A stretch of DNA of 64,000 nucleotides from Budorcas taxicolor (taxonomy: Eukaryota; Chordata; Mammalia; Artiodactyla; Bovidae): assembly GCF_023091745.1 (NCBI RefSeq), contig NW_026291493.1:186001-250000 (forward strand), in the 5' to 3' direction. Under the pieces are notes generated by a model. It did no database searches. It was not told where the DNA came from and worked only from the letters and a program-made list of their open reading frames with translations. Numbering within the stretch: position 1 is the first letter of the stretch; each line of letters starts with the position of its first letter. Below, one piece after another: positions 37,301 to 47,396 of this stretch. The translations under genes were made by a program, and so were the position numbers.

Positions 37301-38100
37301 ACACCGGGAATTCTTTCCCGACGAAGCAGGGAAAGGATCCGTCACCTCGAGCTACGAGGCGGAAACGGGGCTCCTCTGGATGTGGGCGGGACCCTCGTGT
37401 TTCCTCTCGAGTGGAGAAGGGTATGTCGGGGATCTTCTTGAGTTGCATCAAGGGTGTGAAGGACCCTTTCGACGTTCCAGAAGTGAGGTGTGATCAGCCT
37501 CGAGACGCCTCAGCGTAAATGGGCCTCATCTCGCCTGGAGGGGAGAACCTCCTGGATTTTCTCGAGTTGCGGCAGGTCTTCTCGAGTTACGACGGGGACC
37601 GCAGGGACCCGCTCTGGTGGCCTCAGGAAAGGCCAGTCCCCATGCGAGTTGCTAGGGGACCTCTCGGGATTCCTCTCCCGTCCATGCCGGGGCCTCAGTC
37701 CTTGTGTGGAGTCGGGGCCGGAACCTGAGGATTCCTCTCCAGTGTTGCCATGGATCTTGGGGTGCTTCTGAGTCTCCCCAGGGGAGTCAGGCCTCGTCTC
37801 GAGTGGGGGCATGCACGTGCGCTTTCCTCCCGAGCTGCAGCAGTAGTGTCACGCTACCTGTCACGTGGATCAAGGGATCTGTGGCTTTCCCTCGAGGCTG
37901 TCCCTCGAGGCTTTCCCACGAGGCTTTCCCACAGGGCTGTGCCACGTGCCACCTTGGTGTGAGTCGATCCTCGGCTTGAAAGACGAGCGGGTGAAGGGAA
38001 AAGAGGTTCCTCTGGAATGGACTGAGACATCTGGGGGACTCTTGGAATGGTGGCACGACCCAGGAGTTCCTCTCGCCGTTCCTGTTGAGAGGGCCTCCTC
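28342..38100 (+). repeat. Block B, HOR copy 2: canonical 12-mer, 9,759 bp
   Basis: Twelve monomers start at 28342, 29158, 29948, 30762, 31577, 32367, 33181, 33983, 34812, 35628, 36457 and 37285. The next unit begins at 38101, exactly 9,759 bp on, and carries the same private variants in order: GAGGTGCGACGGGAA in position 2, GACGGTAACGCC in position 3. Lengths are 816, 790, 814, 815, 790, 814, 802, 829, 816, 829, 828 and 816, so the unit mixes all four length classes. Positions 7 to 10, and the head of 12, are S2-like. This copy shows the unit without the extra duplications of copy 1. Confidence 0.85.
33181..36425 (+). repeat. S2 subfamily run (third)
   Basis: Linked S2 markers span HOR positions 7-10, at +13,862 to +13,863 bp from the first run. 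Small differences from the other runs (for example CCACAGGGCTGTGCCAAG near 34641 where copies 1 have CCAAAGGGCTG) show slight divergence since separation. Confidence 0.85.
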
Positions 38101-40290
38101 TTGAGATGCGACGGGAATGCAGGGAAATCTTTCCCGACGAAGCAGGGAAAGGATCCTTCATCTCGAGCTACGAGGCGGAAACGGGGCTCCTCTGGATGTG
38201 GGCGGGACCCTCGTGATTCCTCTCGAGTGGAGACGGGTATGTCAGGGAACTTCTTGATTTGCACCAAGGGTGTGAAGGACCCTTTCGAAGTTCCAGACGG
38301 GAGGTGTGATCAGCCTCGAGAAGCCTCAGCGGAAATGGGCCTCATCTCGCCTGGAGGGGAGAACCTCCTGGATTTTCTCGAGTTGCGGTACGTCATCTCG
38401 AGGTACGACGGGGACCTCAGGGACCCGCTTTTGTGGCATCAGGAATGGCCAGTCCTCATGCGAGTTGCTAGGGGACCTCTCGGGATTCCTCTCCCGTCCA
38501 TGCCGGGGCCTCAGTCCTTGTGTGGAGTCGGGACCGGAACCTTAGGATTCCTCTCCAGTGTTGCCATGGATCTTGGGGTGCTTCTGAGTCTCCCCAGGGG
38601 AGTCAGGCCTCGTCTCGCGTGGGGGCATGCACGTGCGCTTTCCTCCCGAGCTGCAGCAGTAGTTTCACGCTTCCTGTCACGTGGATCAAAGGATCTGTGG
38701 CTTTCCCTCGAGGCTGTCCCTCGAGGCTTTCCCACGAGGCTTTCCCACAGGGCTGTGCCACGTGCCACCTTGGTGTGAGTCGATCCTCGGCGTGAAAGAC
38801 GAGCCGGTGTAGGGAAAAGAGGTTCCTCTGGAATGGACTGAAACATCTGGGGGACTCTTGGAATGGTGGCACAACCCTGGAGTTCCTCTCGCCGTTCCTG
38901 TTGAGAGGGCCTCCTCTTGAGGTGCGACGGGAACGCCGGGAACTCTTTCCCGACGAAGCAGGGAAAGGATCCCTCATGTCGAGCTACGAGGCGGAAACGG
39001 GGATCCTCTGGATGTGGGCGGGACCCTCGTGTTTCCCCTCGAGTGGAGACGGGTATGTCGGGGAACTTCTTGATTTGCACCAAGGGTGTGAAGGACCCTT
39101 TCGAAGTTCCAGAGGTGAGGTGTAATCAGCCTCGAGACTCCTCAGCGGAATTGGGCCTCATCTCGCCTGGAGGGGAGAACCTCCTGGATTTTCTCGAGTT
39201 GCGGCAGGTGTTCTCGAGTTACGACGGGGACCTCAGGGACCCGCTCTGGTGGCCTCAGGAAAGGCCAGTCCCCGAGCGAGTTGCTAGGGACCATCTCGGG
39301 ATTCCTCTCCCGTCCATGACGGGGCCTAAGACTTTGTGTGGAGTCCAGGCCGGAACCTGAGGATTCCTCTCCAGTGTTGCCATGGAACTTGGGGTGCTTC
39401 TGAGTCTCCCCAGGGGAGTCAGGCCTCGTCTCGATTGGGGGCATGCACGTGAGCTTTCCTCCCGAGCTGCAGCAGTAGTGTCAGGCTTCCTGTCACGTAG
39501 ATCAAGGGATCTATGGCTTTCCCTCGAGGCTTTCCCCCCGGGCTGTGCCACGTGCCACCTTGGTGGGAGTCGATTCCTGGCGTGAAAGATGAGCCGGTGA
39601 AGGGAAAAGAGGTTCCTCTGGAATGGAATGATAGATCTGGGGGACTCTTGGAATGGTGGCACGACCCTGGAGTTCCTCTCGCCGTTCCTGTTGAGAGGGC
39701 CTCCTCTTGAGATGCGACGGTAACGCCGGGAACTCTTTCCCGACGCAGCAGGAAAGGATCCCTCATCTCGAGCCACGAGGCGGAAACGGGGCTCCTCTGG
39801 ATATGGGCGGGACCCTCGTGTTTCCTCTCGAGTGGAGACGGGTATGTCGGGGAACTTCTTGATTTGCACCAAGGGTGTGAAGGACCCTTTCGAAGTTCCA
39901 GATGGGAGGTGTGATCAGCCTCGAGACGCCTCAGCGGAAATGGGCCTCATCTCGCCTGGAGGGGAGAACCTCCTGGATTTTCTCGAGTTGCCGCAGGTCT
40001 TCTCGAGTTACGACGGGGACCTCAGGACCCGCTCTGGTGGCCTCAGGAAAGGCCAGTCCCCATGCGAGTTGCTAGCGGACCTCTTGGGATTCCTCTCCCG
40101 TCCATGCCGGGGCCTCAGTCCTTGTGTGGAGTCGGGGACGGAACCTGAGGATTGCTCTCCAGTGTTGCCATGGATCTTGCGTGCTTCTGAGTCTCCCCAG
40201 GGGAGTCAGGCTTCGTCTCGAGTGGGGGCATGCACGTGCGCTTTCCTCCCGAGCTGCAGCAGTAGTGTCACGCTTCCTGTCACGTGGATC
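38101..40290 (+). repeat. Block B, HOR copy 3: truncated
   Basis: Monomers at 38101, 38917 and 39707 repeat HOR positions 1-3 at an offset of 9,759 bp. Correspondence ends within the tail of the third. At about 40258 the sequence is still S1 (CAGTAGTGTCACG). By about 40360 it is S2 (GCCAAGTGCCACC). The switch therefore falls in or beside the 13-bp repeat, and HOR positions 4-12 are missing from here on. Confidence 0.8.
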
Positions 40291-41960
40291 AAGGGATCTG
40301 TGGCTTTCCCTCGAGGCTTTCCTTCGAGGCTTTCCCACGAGGCTTTCCCACAGGGCTGTGCCAAGTGCCACCTTGGCGTGAGTCGATCCTCGGCGTGAAA
40401 GACGAGCCGGTGAAGGGAAAAGAGGTTCCTCTGGAATGGACTGAGACATCTGGGGGACTCTTGGAATGGTGGCACGACCCTGCAGTTCCTCTCGCCGTTC
40501 CTGTTGAGAGGGCATCCTCTTGAGATGCGACGGGAACGCCGGGGATTCATTCCCAAAGAGGCAGGGAAAGGATCCCTCACCTCGAGCTACGAGGTGGAAA
40601 CGGGGCTCCTCTGGATGTGGGCGGGACCCTCGTGTTTCCTCTCGAGTGGAGACGGGTATGTCGGGGAACTTCTTGAGTTGCACCAAGGGTGTGAATGACC
40701 CTTTCGATGTTCCAGAGTTGAGGTGTGATTAGCCCCGAGAAGCCTCTGCGGAAATGGGCCTCATCTCGCCTGCAGGGGAGAACCTCCTGGATATTCTCGA
40801 GTTGCGGCAGGTCTTCTCGAGTTACGACGGGGACCTCAGGGACCCGCTCTGGTGGCCTCAGGAAGGGCCAGTCCCCATGCGAATTGCCAGGGGCCATCTC
40901 GGGATTCCTCTCCCGTCGATGCCAGGGCCTAAGACCTTCTGTGGAGTCGGGGCCGGAACCTGAGGATTCCTCTCCAGTGTTGCCATGGATCTTGGGGTGC
41001 CTCTGAGTCTCCCCAGGGGAGTCAGGCCTCGTCTCGAGTGGGGGCATGCACGTGCGCTTCCCTCCCGAGCTGCAGCTGTAGGGTCACGCTTCCTGTCACG
41101 TGGATCAAGGGATCTGTGGCTTTCCCTCGAGGCTTTCCCTCGAGGCTTTAACACGAGGCTTTCCCACAGGGCTATGCCAAGTGCCCCCTTGGTGTGAGTC
41201 GTTCCTCGGCGTGAAAGACGAGCCGGTGAAGGGAAAAGAGGATCCTCTGGAATGGACAGAGACATCTGGGGGACTCTTGGAGTGGTGGCACGACCCTGGA
41301 GTTCCTCTCGCCGTTCCTGTTGAGAGGGCCTCCTCTGTAGATGCGACGGGAACGCCGGGAATTCTTTCCCGACGAAGCAGGGAAAGGATCCCTCACCTCG
41401 AGCTACGCGGCGGAAACGGGGCTCCTCTGGATGTGGGCGGGACCCTCGTGTTTCCTCTCGAGTGGAGACGGGTATGTCGGGGAACTTCTTGATTTGCACC
41501 AAGGGTGTGAAGGACCCTTTCGACGTTCCAGAGGTGAGGTGTGATTAGCCCCGAGAAGCCTCTGCGGAAATGGGCTTCATCTCGCCTGCAGGTGAGAACC
41601 TCCTGGATATTCTCGAGTTGCGGCAGGTCTTCTCGAGTTACGACGGGGACCTCAGGGACCCGCTCTGGTGGCCTCAGGAAGGGCCAGTCCCCATGCGAGT
41701 TGCTAGGGGCCATCTCGGGATTCCTCTCTCATCGATGCCGGGGCCTAAGACCGTGTGTGGAGTCGGGGTCGGAACCTGAGGATTCCTCTCCAGTGTTGAC
41801 ATGGATCTTGGGGTGCCTCTGAGTCTCCCCAGGGGAGTCAGGCCTTGTCTCGAGTGGGGACATGCACGTGCGCTTCCCTCCAGAGCTGCAGCAGTAGGGT
41901 CACGCTTCCTGTCACGTGGATGAAGGGATCTGTGGCTTTCCCTCGAGGCTTTCCCACGAG
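40290..41960 (+). repeat. Block C: separate S2 segment between HOR and homogeneous block
   Basis: About two monomers carry S2 markers (TGATTAGCCCCGAGAAGCC near 40727 and 41543, and the GAATTC variant at 41360) but also private changes. These include CGGGGATTCATTCCCAAAGAGG near 40540, GCGAATTGCCAGG near 40878 and GCTGTAGGGTCACG near 41076. They are not simple copies of the block B S2 run. S2 markers stop at about 41900-41980, again next to the 13-bp repeat (3 units here), after which S1 begins. Confidence 0.75.
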
Positions 41961-42040
41961 GCTTTCCCACAGGGCTGTGCCACGTGCCACCTTGGTGTGA
42001 GTCGATCCTCGGCGTGAAAGACGAGCCGGTGAAGGGAAAA

Positions 42041-42290
42041 GAGGTTCCTCTGGAATGGACTGAGACATCAGGGGGACTCTTGGAATGGTGGCACGACCCT
42101 GGAGTTCCTCTCGCCGTTCCTGTTGAGAGGGCCTCCTCTTGAGATGCGACGGGAACGCCGGGAACTCTTTCCCGACGAAGCAGGGAAAGGATCCCTCATC
42201 TCGAGCTACGAGGCGGAAACGGGGCTCCTCTGGATGTGGGCGGGACCCTCGTGATTCCTCTCGAGTGGAGACGGGTATGTCGGGGAACTT
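42041..42290 (+). repeat. ~31 bp ancestral subrepeats (representative stretch)
   Basis: Within one monomer the core TCCTCT or a close relative recurs at 42046, 42076 (as ACTCTT), 42106, 42134, 42164 (as ACTCTT), about 42192 (as TCCCTC), 42226 and 42256. The spacing is 28-34 bp. Flanking bases also align: GAGGTTCCTCTGGAATGG at 42041 matches GGGGGACTCTTGGAATGG at 42071. This is the degenerate ~31 bp substructure described for ruminant satellite I, and it should run through the whole monomer (816/31 is about 26 units). I traced only this section base by base. Confidence 0.75.
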
Positions 42291-43024
42291 CTTGATTTGC
42301 ACCAAGGGTGTGAAGGACCCTTTGGAAGTTCCAGAGGGGAGGTGTGATCAGCCTCGAGACGCCTCAGTGGAAATGGGCCTCATCTCGCCTGGAGGGGAGA
42401 ACCTCCTGGATTTTCTCGAGTTGCGGCAGGTCTTCTCGAGTTACGACGGGGACCTCAGGGACACGCTCTGGTGGCCTCAGGAAAGGCCAGTCCCCATGCC
42501 AGTTGCTAGGGGACCTCTCGGGATTCCTCTCCCGTCCATGCCGGGGCCTCAGTCCTTGTGTGGAGTCGGGGCCGGAACCTGAGGATTCCTCTCCAGTGTT
42601 GCCATGGATCTTGGGGGTGCTTCTGAGTCTCCCCAGGGGAGTCAGGCCTCGTCTCGAGTGGGGGCATGCACGTGTGCTTTCCTCCCGAGCTGCAGCAGTA
42701 GTGTCACGCTTCCTGTCACGTGGATCAAGGGATCTGTGGCTTTCCCTCGAGGCTGTCCCTCGAGGCTTTCCCACGAGGCTTTCCCACAGGGCTGTGCCAC
42801 GTGCCACCTGTCTGTGAGTCGATCCTCGGCGTGAAAGACGAGCCGGTGAAGGGAAAAGAGGTTCCTCTGGAATGGACTGAGACATCTGGGGGACTCTTGG
42901 AATGGTGGCATGACCCTGGAGTTCCTCTCGCCGTTCCTGTTGAGAGGGCCTCCTCTTGAGATGTGACGGGAACGCCGGGAACCCTTTCCCGACGAAGCTG
43001 GGAAAGGATCCCTCATGTCGAGCT

Positions 43025-43092
43025 ACGAGGCGGAAACGGGGCTCCTCTGGATGTGGGCGGGACCCTCGTGATTCCTCTCGAGTGGAGACGGG
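43025..43092 (+). other. Two degenerate CENP-B-box-like motifs (representative monomer)
   Basis: The mammalian CENP-B box core is nTTCGnnnnAnnCGGGn. At 43077-43092 the sequence CTCGAGTGGAGACGGG aligns to the canonical box TTCGTTGGAAACGGG with one extra base after CTCG, and 13 of 15 other positions agree. At 43025-43041, ACGAGGCGGAAACGGGG carries the canonical right half GGAAACGGG but not TTCG. Neither is a perfect box, and I saw none in the consensus monomer. Both motifs recur about once per S1 monomer. Binding is not shown. Confidence 0.35.
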
Positions 43093-43484
43093 TATGTCGG
43101 GGAACTTCTTGATTTGCACCAAGGGTGTGAAGGACCCTTTCGAAGTTCCAGAGGGGAGGTGTGATCAGCCTCGAGACGCCTCAGCGGAAATGGGCCTCAT
43201 CTCGCCTGGAGGGGAGAACCTCCTGGATTTTCTCGAGTTGCGGCAGGTCTTCTCGAGTTTCGACAGGGACCTCACGGACCCGCTCTGGGGGCCTCAGGGA
43301 AGGCCAGTCCCCATGCGAGTTGCTAGGGGACCTCTCGGGATTCCTCTCCCGTCCATGCCGGGGCCTCAGTCCTTGTGTGGAGTCGGGGCCGGAACCTGAG
43401 GATTCCTCTCCAGTGTTGCCATGGATCTTGGGGTGCTTCTGAGTCTCCCCAGGGGAGTCAGGCCTCGTCTCGAGTGGGGGCATG

Positions 43485-43619
43485 CACGTGCGCTTTCCTC
43501 CCGAGCTGCAGCAGTAGTGTCACGCTTCCTGTCACGTGGATCAAGGGATCTGTGGCTTTCCCTCGAGGCTGTCCCTCGAGGCTTTCCCACGAGGCTTTCC
43601 CACAGGGCTGTGCCACGTG
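43485..43619 (+). other. Cluster of three CACGTG palindromes per monomer (representative)
   Basis: CACGTG occurs at 43485-43490, 43533-43538 and 43614-43619, flanking the 13-bp repeat. The three are kept in most S1 monomers. CACGTG is the core E-box bound by bHLH-ZIP factors (USF and MYC/MAX families), and its central CpG makes binding methylation-sensitive. S2 monomers usually read CCAAGTGCC at the third site. Individual S1 copies lose the middle one (GTAACGTGG near 45979 and 48426, GTCACGGGG near 54124, GTCACGAGATC near 57376). No promoter elements are seen beside them, so a regulatory role is speculative. Confidence 0.35.
43554..43605 (+). repeat. 13-bp internal VNTR, 4-unit (standard) allele
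   Basis: Four consecutive 13-bp units are seen: GGCTTTCCCTCGA, GGCTGTCCCTCGA, GGCTTTCCCACGA and GGCTTTCCCACAG, followed by GGCTGTGCC. The block lies about 600 bp after each monomer start. It is present in every monomer at the equivalent place, and its copy number sets monomer length (4 units gives about 816 bp). Confidence 0.9.
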
Positions 43620-44949
43620 CCACCTTGGTGTGAGTCGATCCTCGGCGTGAAAGACGAGCCGGTGAAGGGAAAAGAGGTTCCTCTGGAATGGACTGAGACA
43701 TCTGGGGGACTCTTGGAATGGTGGCACGACCCTGGAGTTCCTCTCGCCGTTCCTGTTGAGAGGGCCTCCTCTTGAGATGCGACGGGAACGCCGGGAACCC
43801 TTTCCCGACGAAGCAGGGAAAGGATCCCTCATCTCGAGCTACGAGGCGGAAACGGGGCTCCTCTGGATGTGGGCGGGACCCTCGTGATTCCTCTCGAGTG
43901 GAGACGGGTATGTCGGGGAACTTCTTGATTTGCAACAAGGGTGTGAAGGACCCTTTGGAAGTTCCAGAGGGGAGGTGTGATCAGCCTCGAGACGCCTCAG
44001 TGGAAATGGGCCTCATCTCGCCTGGAGGGGAGAACCTCCTGGATTTTCTCGAGTTGCGGCAGGTCTTCTCGAGTTACGACGGGGACCTCAGGGACCCGCT
44101 CTGGTGGCCTCAGGAAAGGCCAGTCCCCATGCGAGTTGCTAGGGGACCTCTCGGGATTCCTCTCCCGTCCATGCCGGGGCCTCAGTCCTTGTGTGGAGTC
44201 GGGGCCGGAACCTGAGGATTCCTCTCCAGTGTTGCCATGGATCTTGGGGTGCTTCTGAGTCTCCCCAGGGGAGTCAGGCCTCGTCTCGAGTGGGGGCATG
44301 CACGTGCGCTTTCCTCCCGAGCTGCAGCAGTAGTGTCACGCTTCCTGTCACGTGGATCAAGGGATCTGTGGCTTTCCCTCGAGGCTGTCCCTCGAGGCTT
44401 TCCCACGAGGCTTTCCCACAGGGCTGTGCCACGTGCCACCTTGGTGTGAGTCGATCCTCGGCGTGAAAGACGAGCCGGTGAAGGGAAAAGAGGTTCCTCT
44501 GGAATGGACTGAGACATCTGGGGGACTCTTGGAATGGTGGCACGACCCTGGAGTTCCTCTCGCCGTTCCTGTTGAGAGGGCCTCCTCTTGAGATGCGACG
44601 GGAACGCCGGGAACTCTTTCCCGACGAAGCAGGGAAAGGATCCCTCATCTCGAGCTACGAGGCGGAAACGGGGCTCCTCTGGATGTGGGCGGGACCCTCG
44701 TGATTCCTCTCGAGTGGAGACGGGTATGTCGGGGAACTTCTTGATTTGCACCAAGGGTGTGAAGGACCCTTTGGAAGTTCCAGAGGGGAGGTGTGATCAG
44801 CCTCGAGACGCCTCAGCGGAAATGGGCCTCATCTCGCCTGGAGGGGAGAACCTCCTGGATTTTCTCGAGTTGCGGCAGGTCTTCTCGAGTTACGACGGGG
44901 ACCTCAGGGACACGCTCTGGTGGCCTCAGGAAAGGCCAGTCCCCATGCG

Positions 44950-47396
44950 AGTTGCTAGGGGACCTCTCGGGATTCCTCTCCCGTCCATGCCGGGGCCTCA
45001 GTCCTTGTGTGGAGTCGGGGCCGGAACCTGAGGATTCCTCTCCAGTGTTGCCATGGATCTTGGGGTGCTTCTGAGTCTCCCCAGGGGAGTCAGGCCTCGT
45101 CTCGAGTGGGGGCATGCACGTGCGCTTTCCTCCCGAGCTGCAGCAGTAGTGTCACGCTTCCTGTCACGTGGATCAAGGGATCTGTGGCTTTCCCTCCAGG
45201 CTGTCCCTCGAGGCTTTCCCACGAGGCTTTCCCACAGGGCTGTGCCACGTGCCACCTTGGTGGGAGTCGATCCTCGGCGTGAAAGACGAGCCGGTGAAGG
45301 GAAAAGAGGTTCCTCTGGAATGGACTGAGACATCTGGGGGACTCTTGGAATGGTGGCACGACCCTGGAGTTCCTCTCGCCGTTCCTGTTGAGAGGGCCTC
45401 CTCTTGAGATGCGACGGGAACGCCGGGAACCCTTTCCCGACGAAGCAGGGAAAGGATCCCTCATCTCGAGCTACGAGGCGGAAACGGGGCTCCTCTGGAT
45501 GTGGGCGGGACCCTCGTGATTCCTCTCGAGTGGAGACGGGTATGTCGGGGAACTTCTTGATTTGCACCAAGGGTGTGAAGGACCCTTTGGAAGTTACAGA
45601 GGGGAGGTGTGATCAGCCTCGAGACGCCTCAGCGGAAATGGGCCTCATCTCGCCTGGAGGGGAGAACCTCCTGGATTTTCTCGAGTTGCGGCAGGTCTTC
45701 TCGAGTTACGACGGGGACCTCCGGGACCCGCTCTGGTGGCCTCAGGAAAGGCCAGTCCCCATGCGAGTTGCTAGGGGACCTCTCGGGATTCCTCTCCCGT
45801 CCATGCCGGGGCCTCAGTCCTTGTGTGGAGTCGGGGCCGGAACCTGAGGATTCCTCTCCAGTGTTGCCATGGATCTTGGGGTGCTTCTGAGTCTCCCCAG
45901 GGGAGTCAGGCCTCTTCTCGAGTGGGGGCATGCACGTGCGCTTTCCTCCCGAGCTGCAGCAGTAGTGTCACGCTTCCTGTAACGTGGATCAAGGGATCTG
46001 TGGCTTTCCCTCGAGGCTGTCCCTCGAGGCTTTCCCACGAGGCTTTCCCACAGGGCTGTGCCACGTGCCACCTTGGTGTGAGTCGATCCTCGGCGTGAAA
46101 GACGAGCCGGTGAAGGGAAAAGAGGTTCCTCTGGAATGGACTGAGACATCTGGGGGACTCTTGGAATGGTGGCACGACCCTGGAGTTCCTCTCGCCGTTC
46201 CTGTTGAGAGGGCCTCCTCTTGAGATGCGACGGGAACGCCGGGAACTCTTTCCCGACGAAGCAGGGAAAGGATCCCTCATCTCGAGCTACGAGGCGGAAA
46301 CGGGGCTCCTCTGGATGTGGGCGGGACCCACGTGATTCCTCTAGAGTGGAGACGGGTATGTCGGGGAACTTCTTGATTTGCACCAAGGGTGTGAAGGAGC
46401 CTTTCGAAGTTCCAGAGGGGAGGTGTGATCAGCCTCGAGACGCCTCAGCGGAAATGGGCCTCATCTCGCCTGGAGAGGAGAACCTCCTGGATTTTCTCGA
46501 GTTGCGGCAGGTCTTCTCGAGTTACGACGGGGACCTCACGGACCCGCTCTGGTGGCCTCAGGGAAGGCCAGTCCCATGCGAGTTGCTAGGGGACCTCTCG
46601 GGATTCCTCTCCCGTCCATGCCGGGGCCTCAGTCCTTGTGTGGAGTCGGGGCCGGAACCTGAGGATTCCTCTCCAGTGTTGCCATGGATCTTGGGGTGCT
46701 TCTGAGTCTCCCCAGGGGAGTCAGGCCTCGTCTCGAGTGGGGGCATGCACGTGCGCTTTCCTCCCGAGCTGCAGCAGTAGTGTCACGCTTCCTGTCACGT
46801 GGATCAAGGGATCTGTGGCTTTCCCTCGAGGCTGTCCCTCGAGGCTTTCCCACGAGGCTTTCCCACAGGGCTGTGCCACGTGCCACCTTGGTGTGAGTCG
46901 ATCCTCGGCGTGAAAGACGAGCCGGTGAAGGGAAAAGAGGTTCCTCTGGAATGGACTGAGACATCTGGGGGACTCTTGGAATGGTGGCACGACCCTGGAG
47001 TTCCTCTCGCCGTTCCTGTTGAGAGGGCCTCCTCTTGAGATGCGACGGGAACGCCGGGAACCCTTTCCCGACGAAGCAGGGAAAGGATCCCTCATCTCGA
47101 GCTACGAGGCGGAAACGGGGCTCCTCTGGATGTGGGCGGGACCCTCGTGATTCCTCTCGAGTGGAGACGGGTATGTCGGGGAACTTCTTGATTTGCAACA
47201 AGGGTGTGAAGGACCCTTTGGAAGTTCCAGAGGGGAGGTGTGATCAGCCTCGAGACGCCTCAGCGGAAATGGGCCTCATCTCGCCTGGAGGGGAGAACCT
47301 CCTGGATTTTCTCGAGTTGCGGCAGGTCTTCTCGAGTTACGACGGGGACCTCAGGGACCCGCTCTGGTGGCCTCAGGAAAGGCCAGTCCCCATGCG
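44950..47396 (+). repeat. 3-monomer duplication, copy 1 (2,447 bp)
   Basis: The monomers around 45404, 46220 and their flanks recur at exactly +2,447 bp with the same private variants. These include TTCCCTCCAGGCTGTCC at 45191 and 47638, CCTGTAACGTGG near 45977 and 48424, and the 1-bp deletion GGCCAGTCCCATGCG near 46566 and 49013. Confidence 0.83.

Noticed and set aside
43554..43605. Possible CRISPR-like array from repeated short units
   Set aside because: The 13-bp units are directly adjacent with no spacers, in a mammalian-type satellite. This is a VNTR.
43485..43619. Promoter driving satellite transcription
   Set aside because: CACGTG sites alone are not enough. No TATA box, initiator or downstream unit other than more satellite is visible. 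It is kept only as a speculative finding.
43366..43938. 190-codon minus-strand open frame, repeated in most monomers, with charged Arg/Ser/Pro-rich translation
   Set aside because: It is copied with the satellite and broken at will by 1-bp and 13-bp indels in other monomers. Overlapping frames on the opposite strand are equally long. It has no recognisable domain, splice or promoter context, so it is not a gene.
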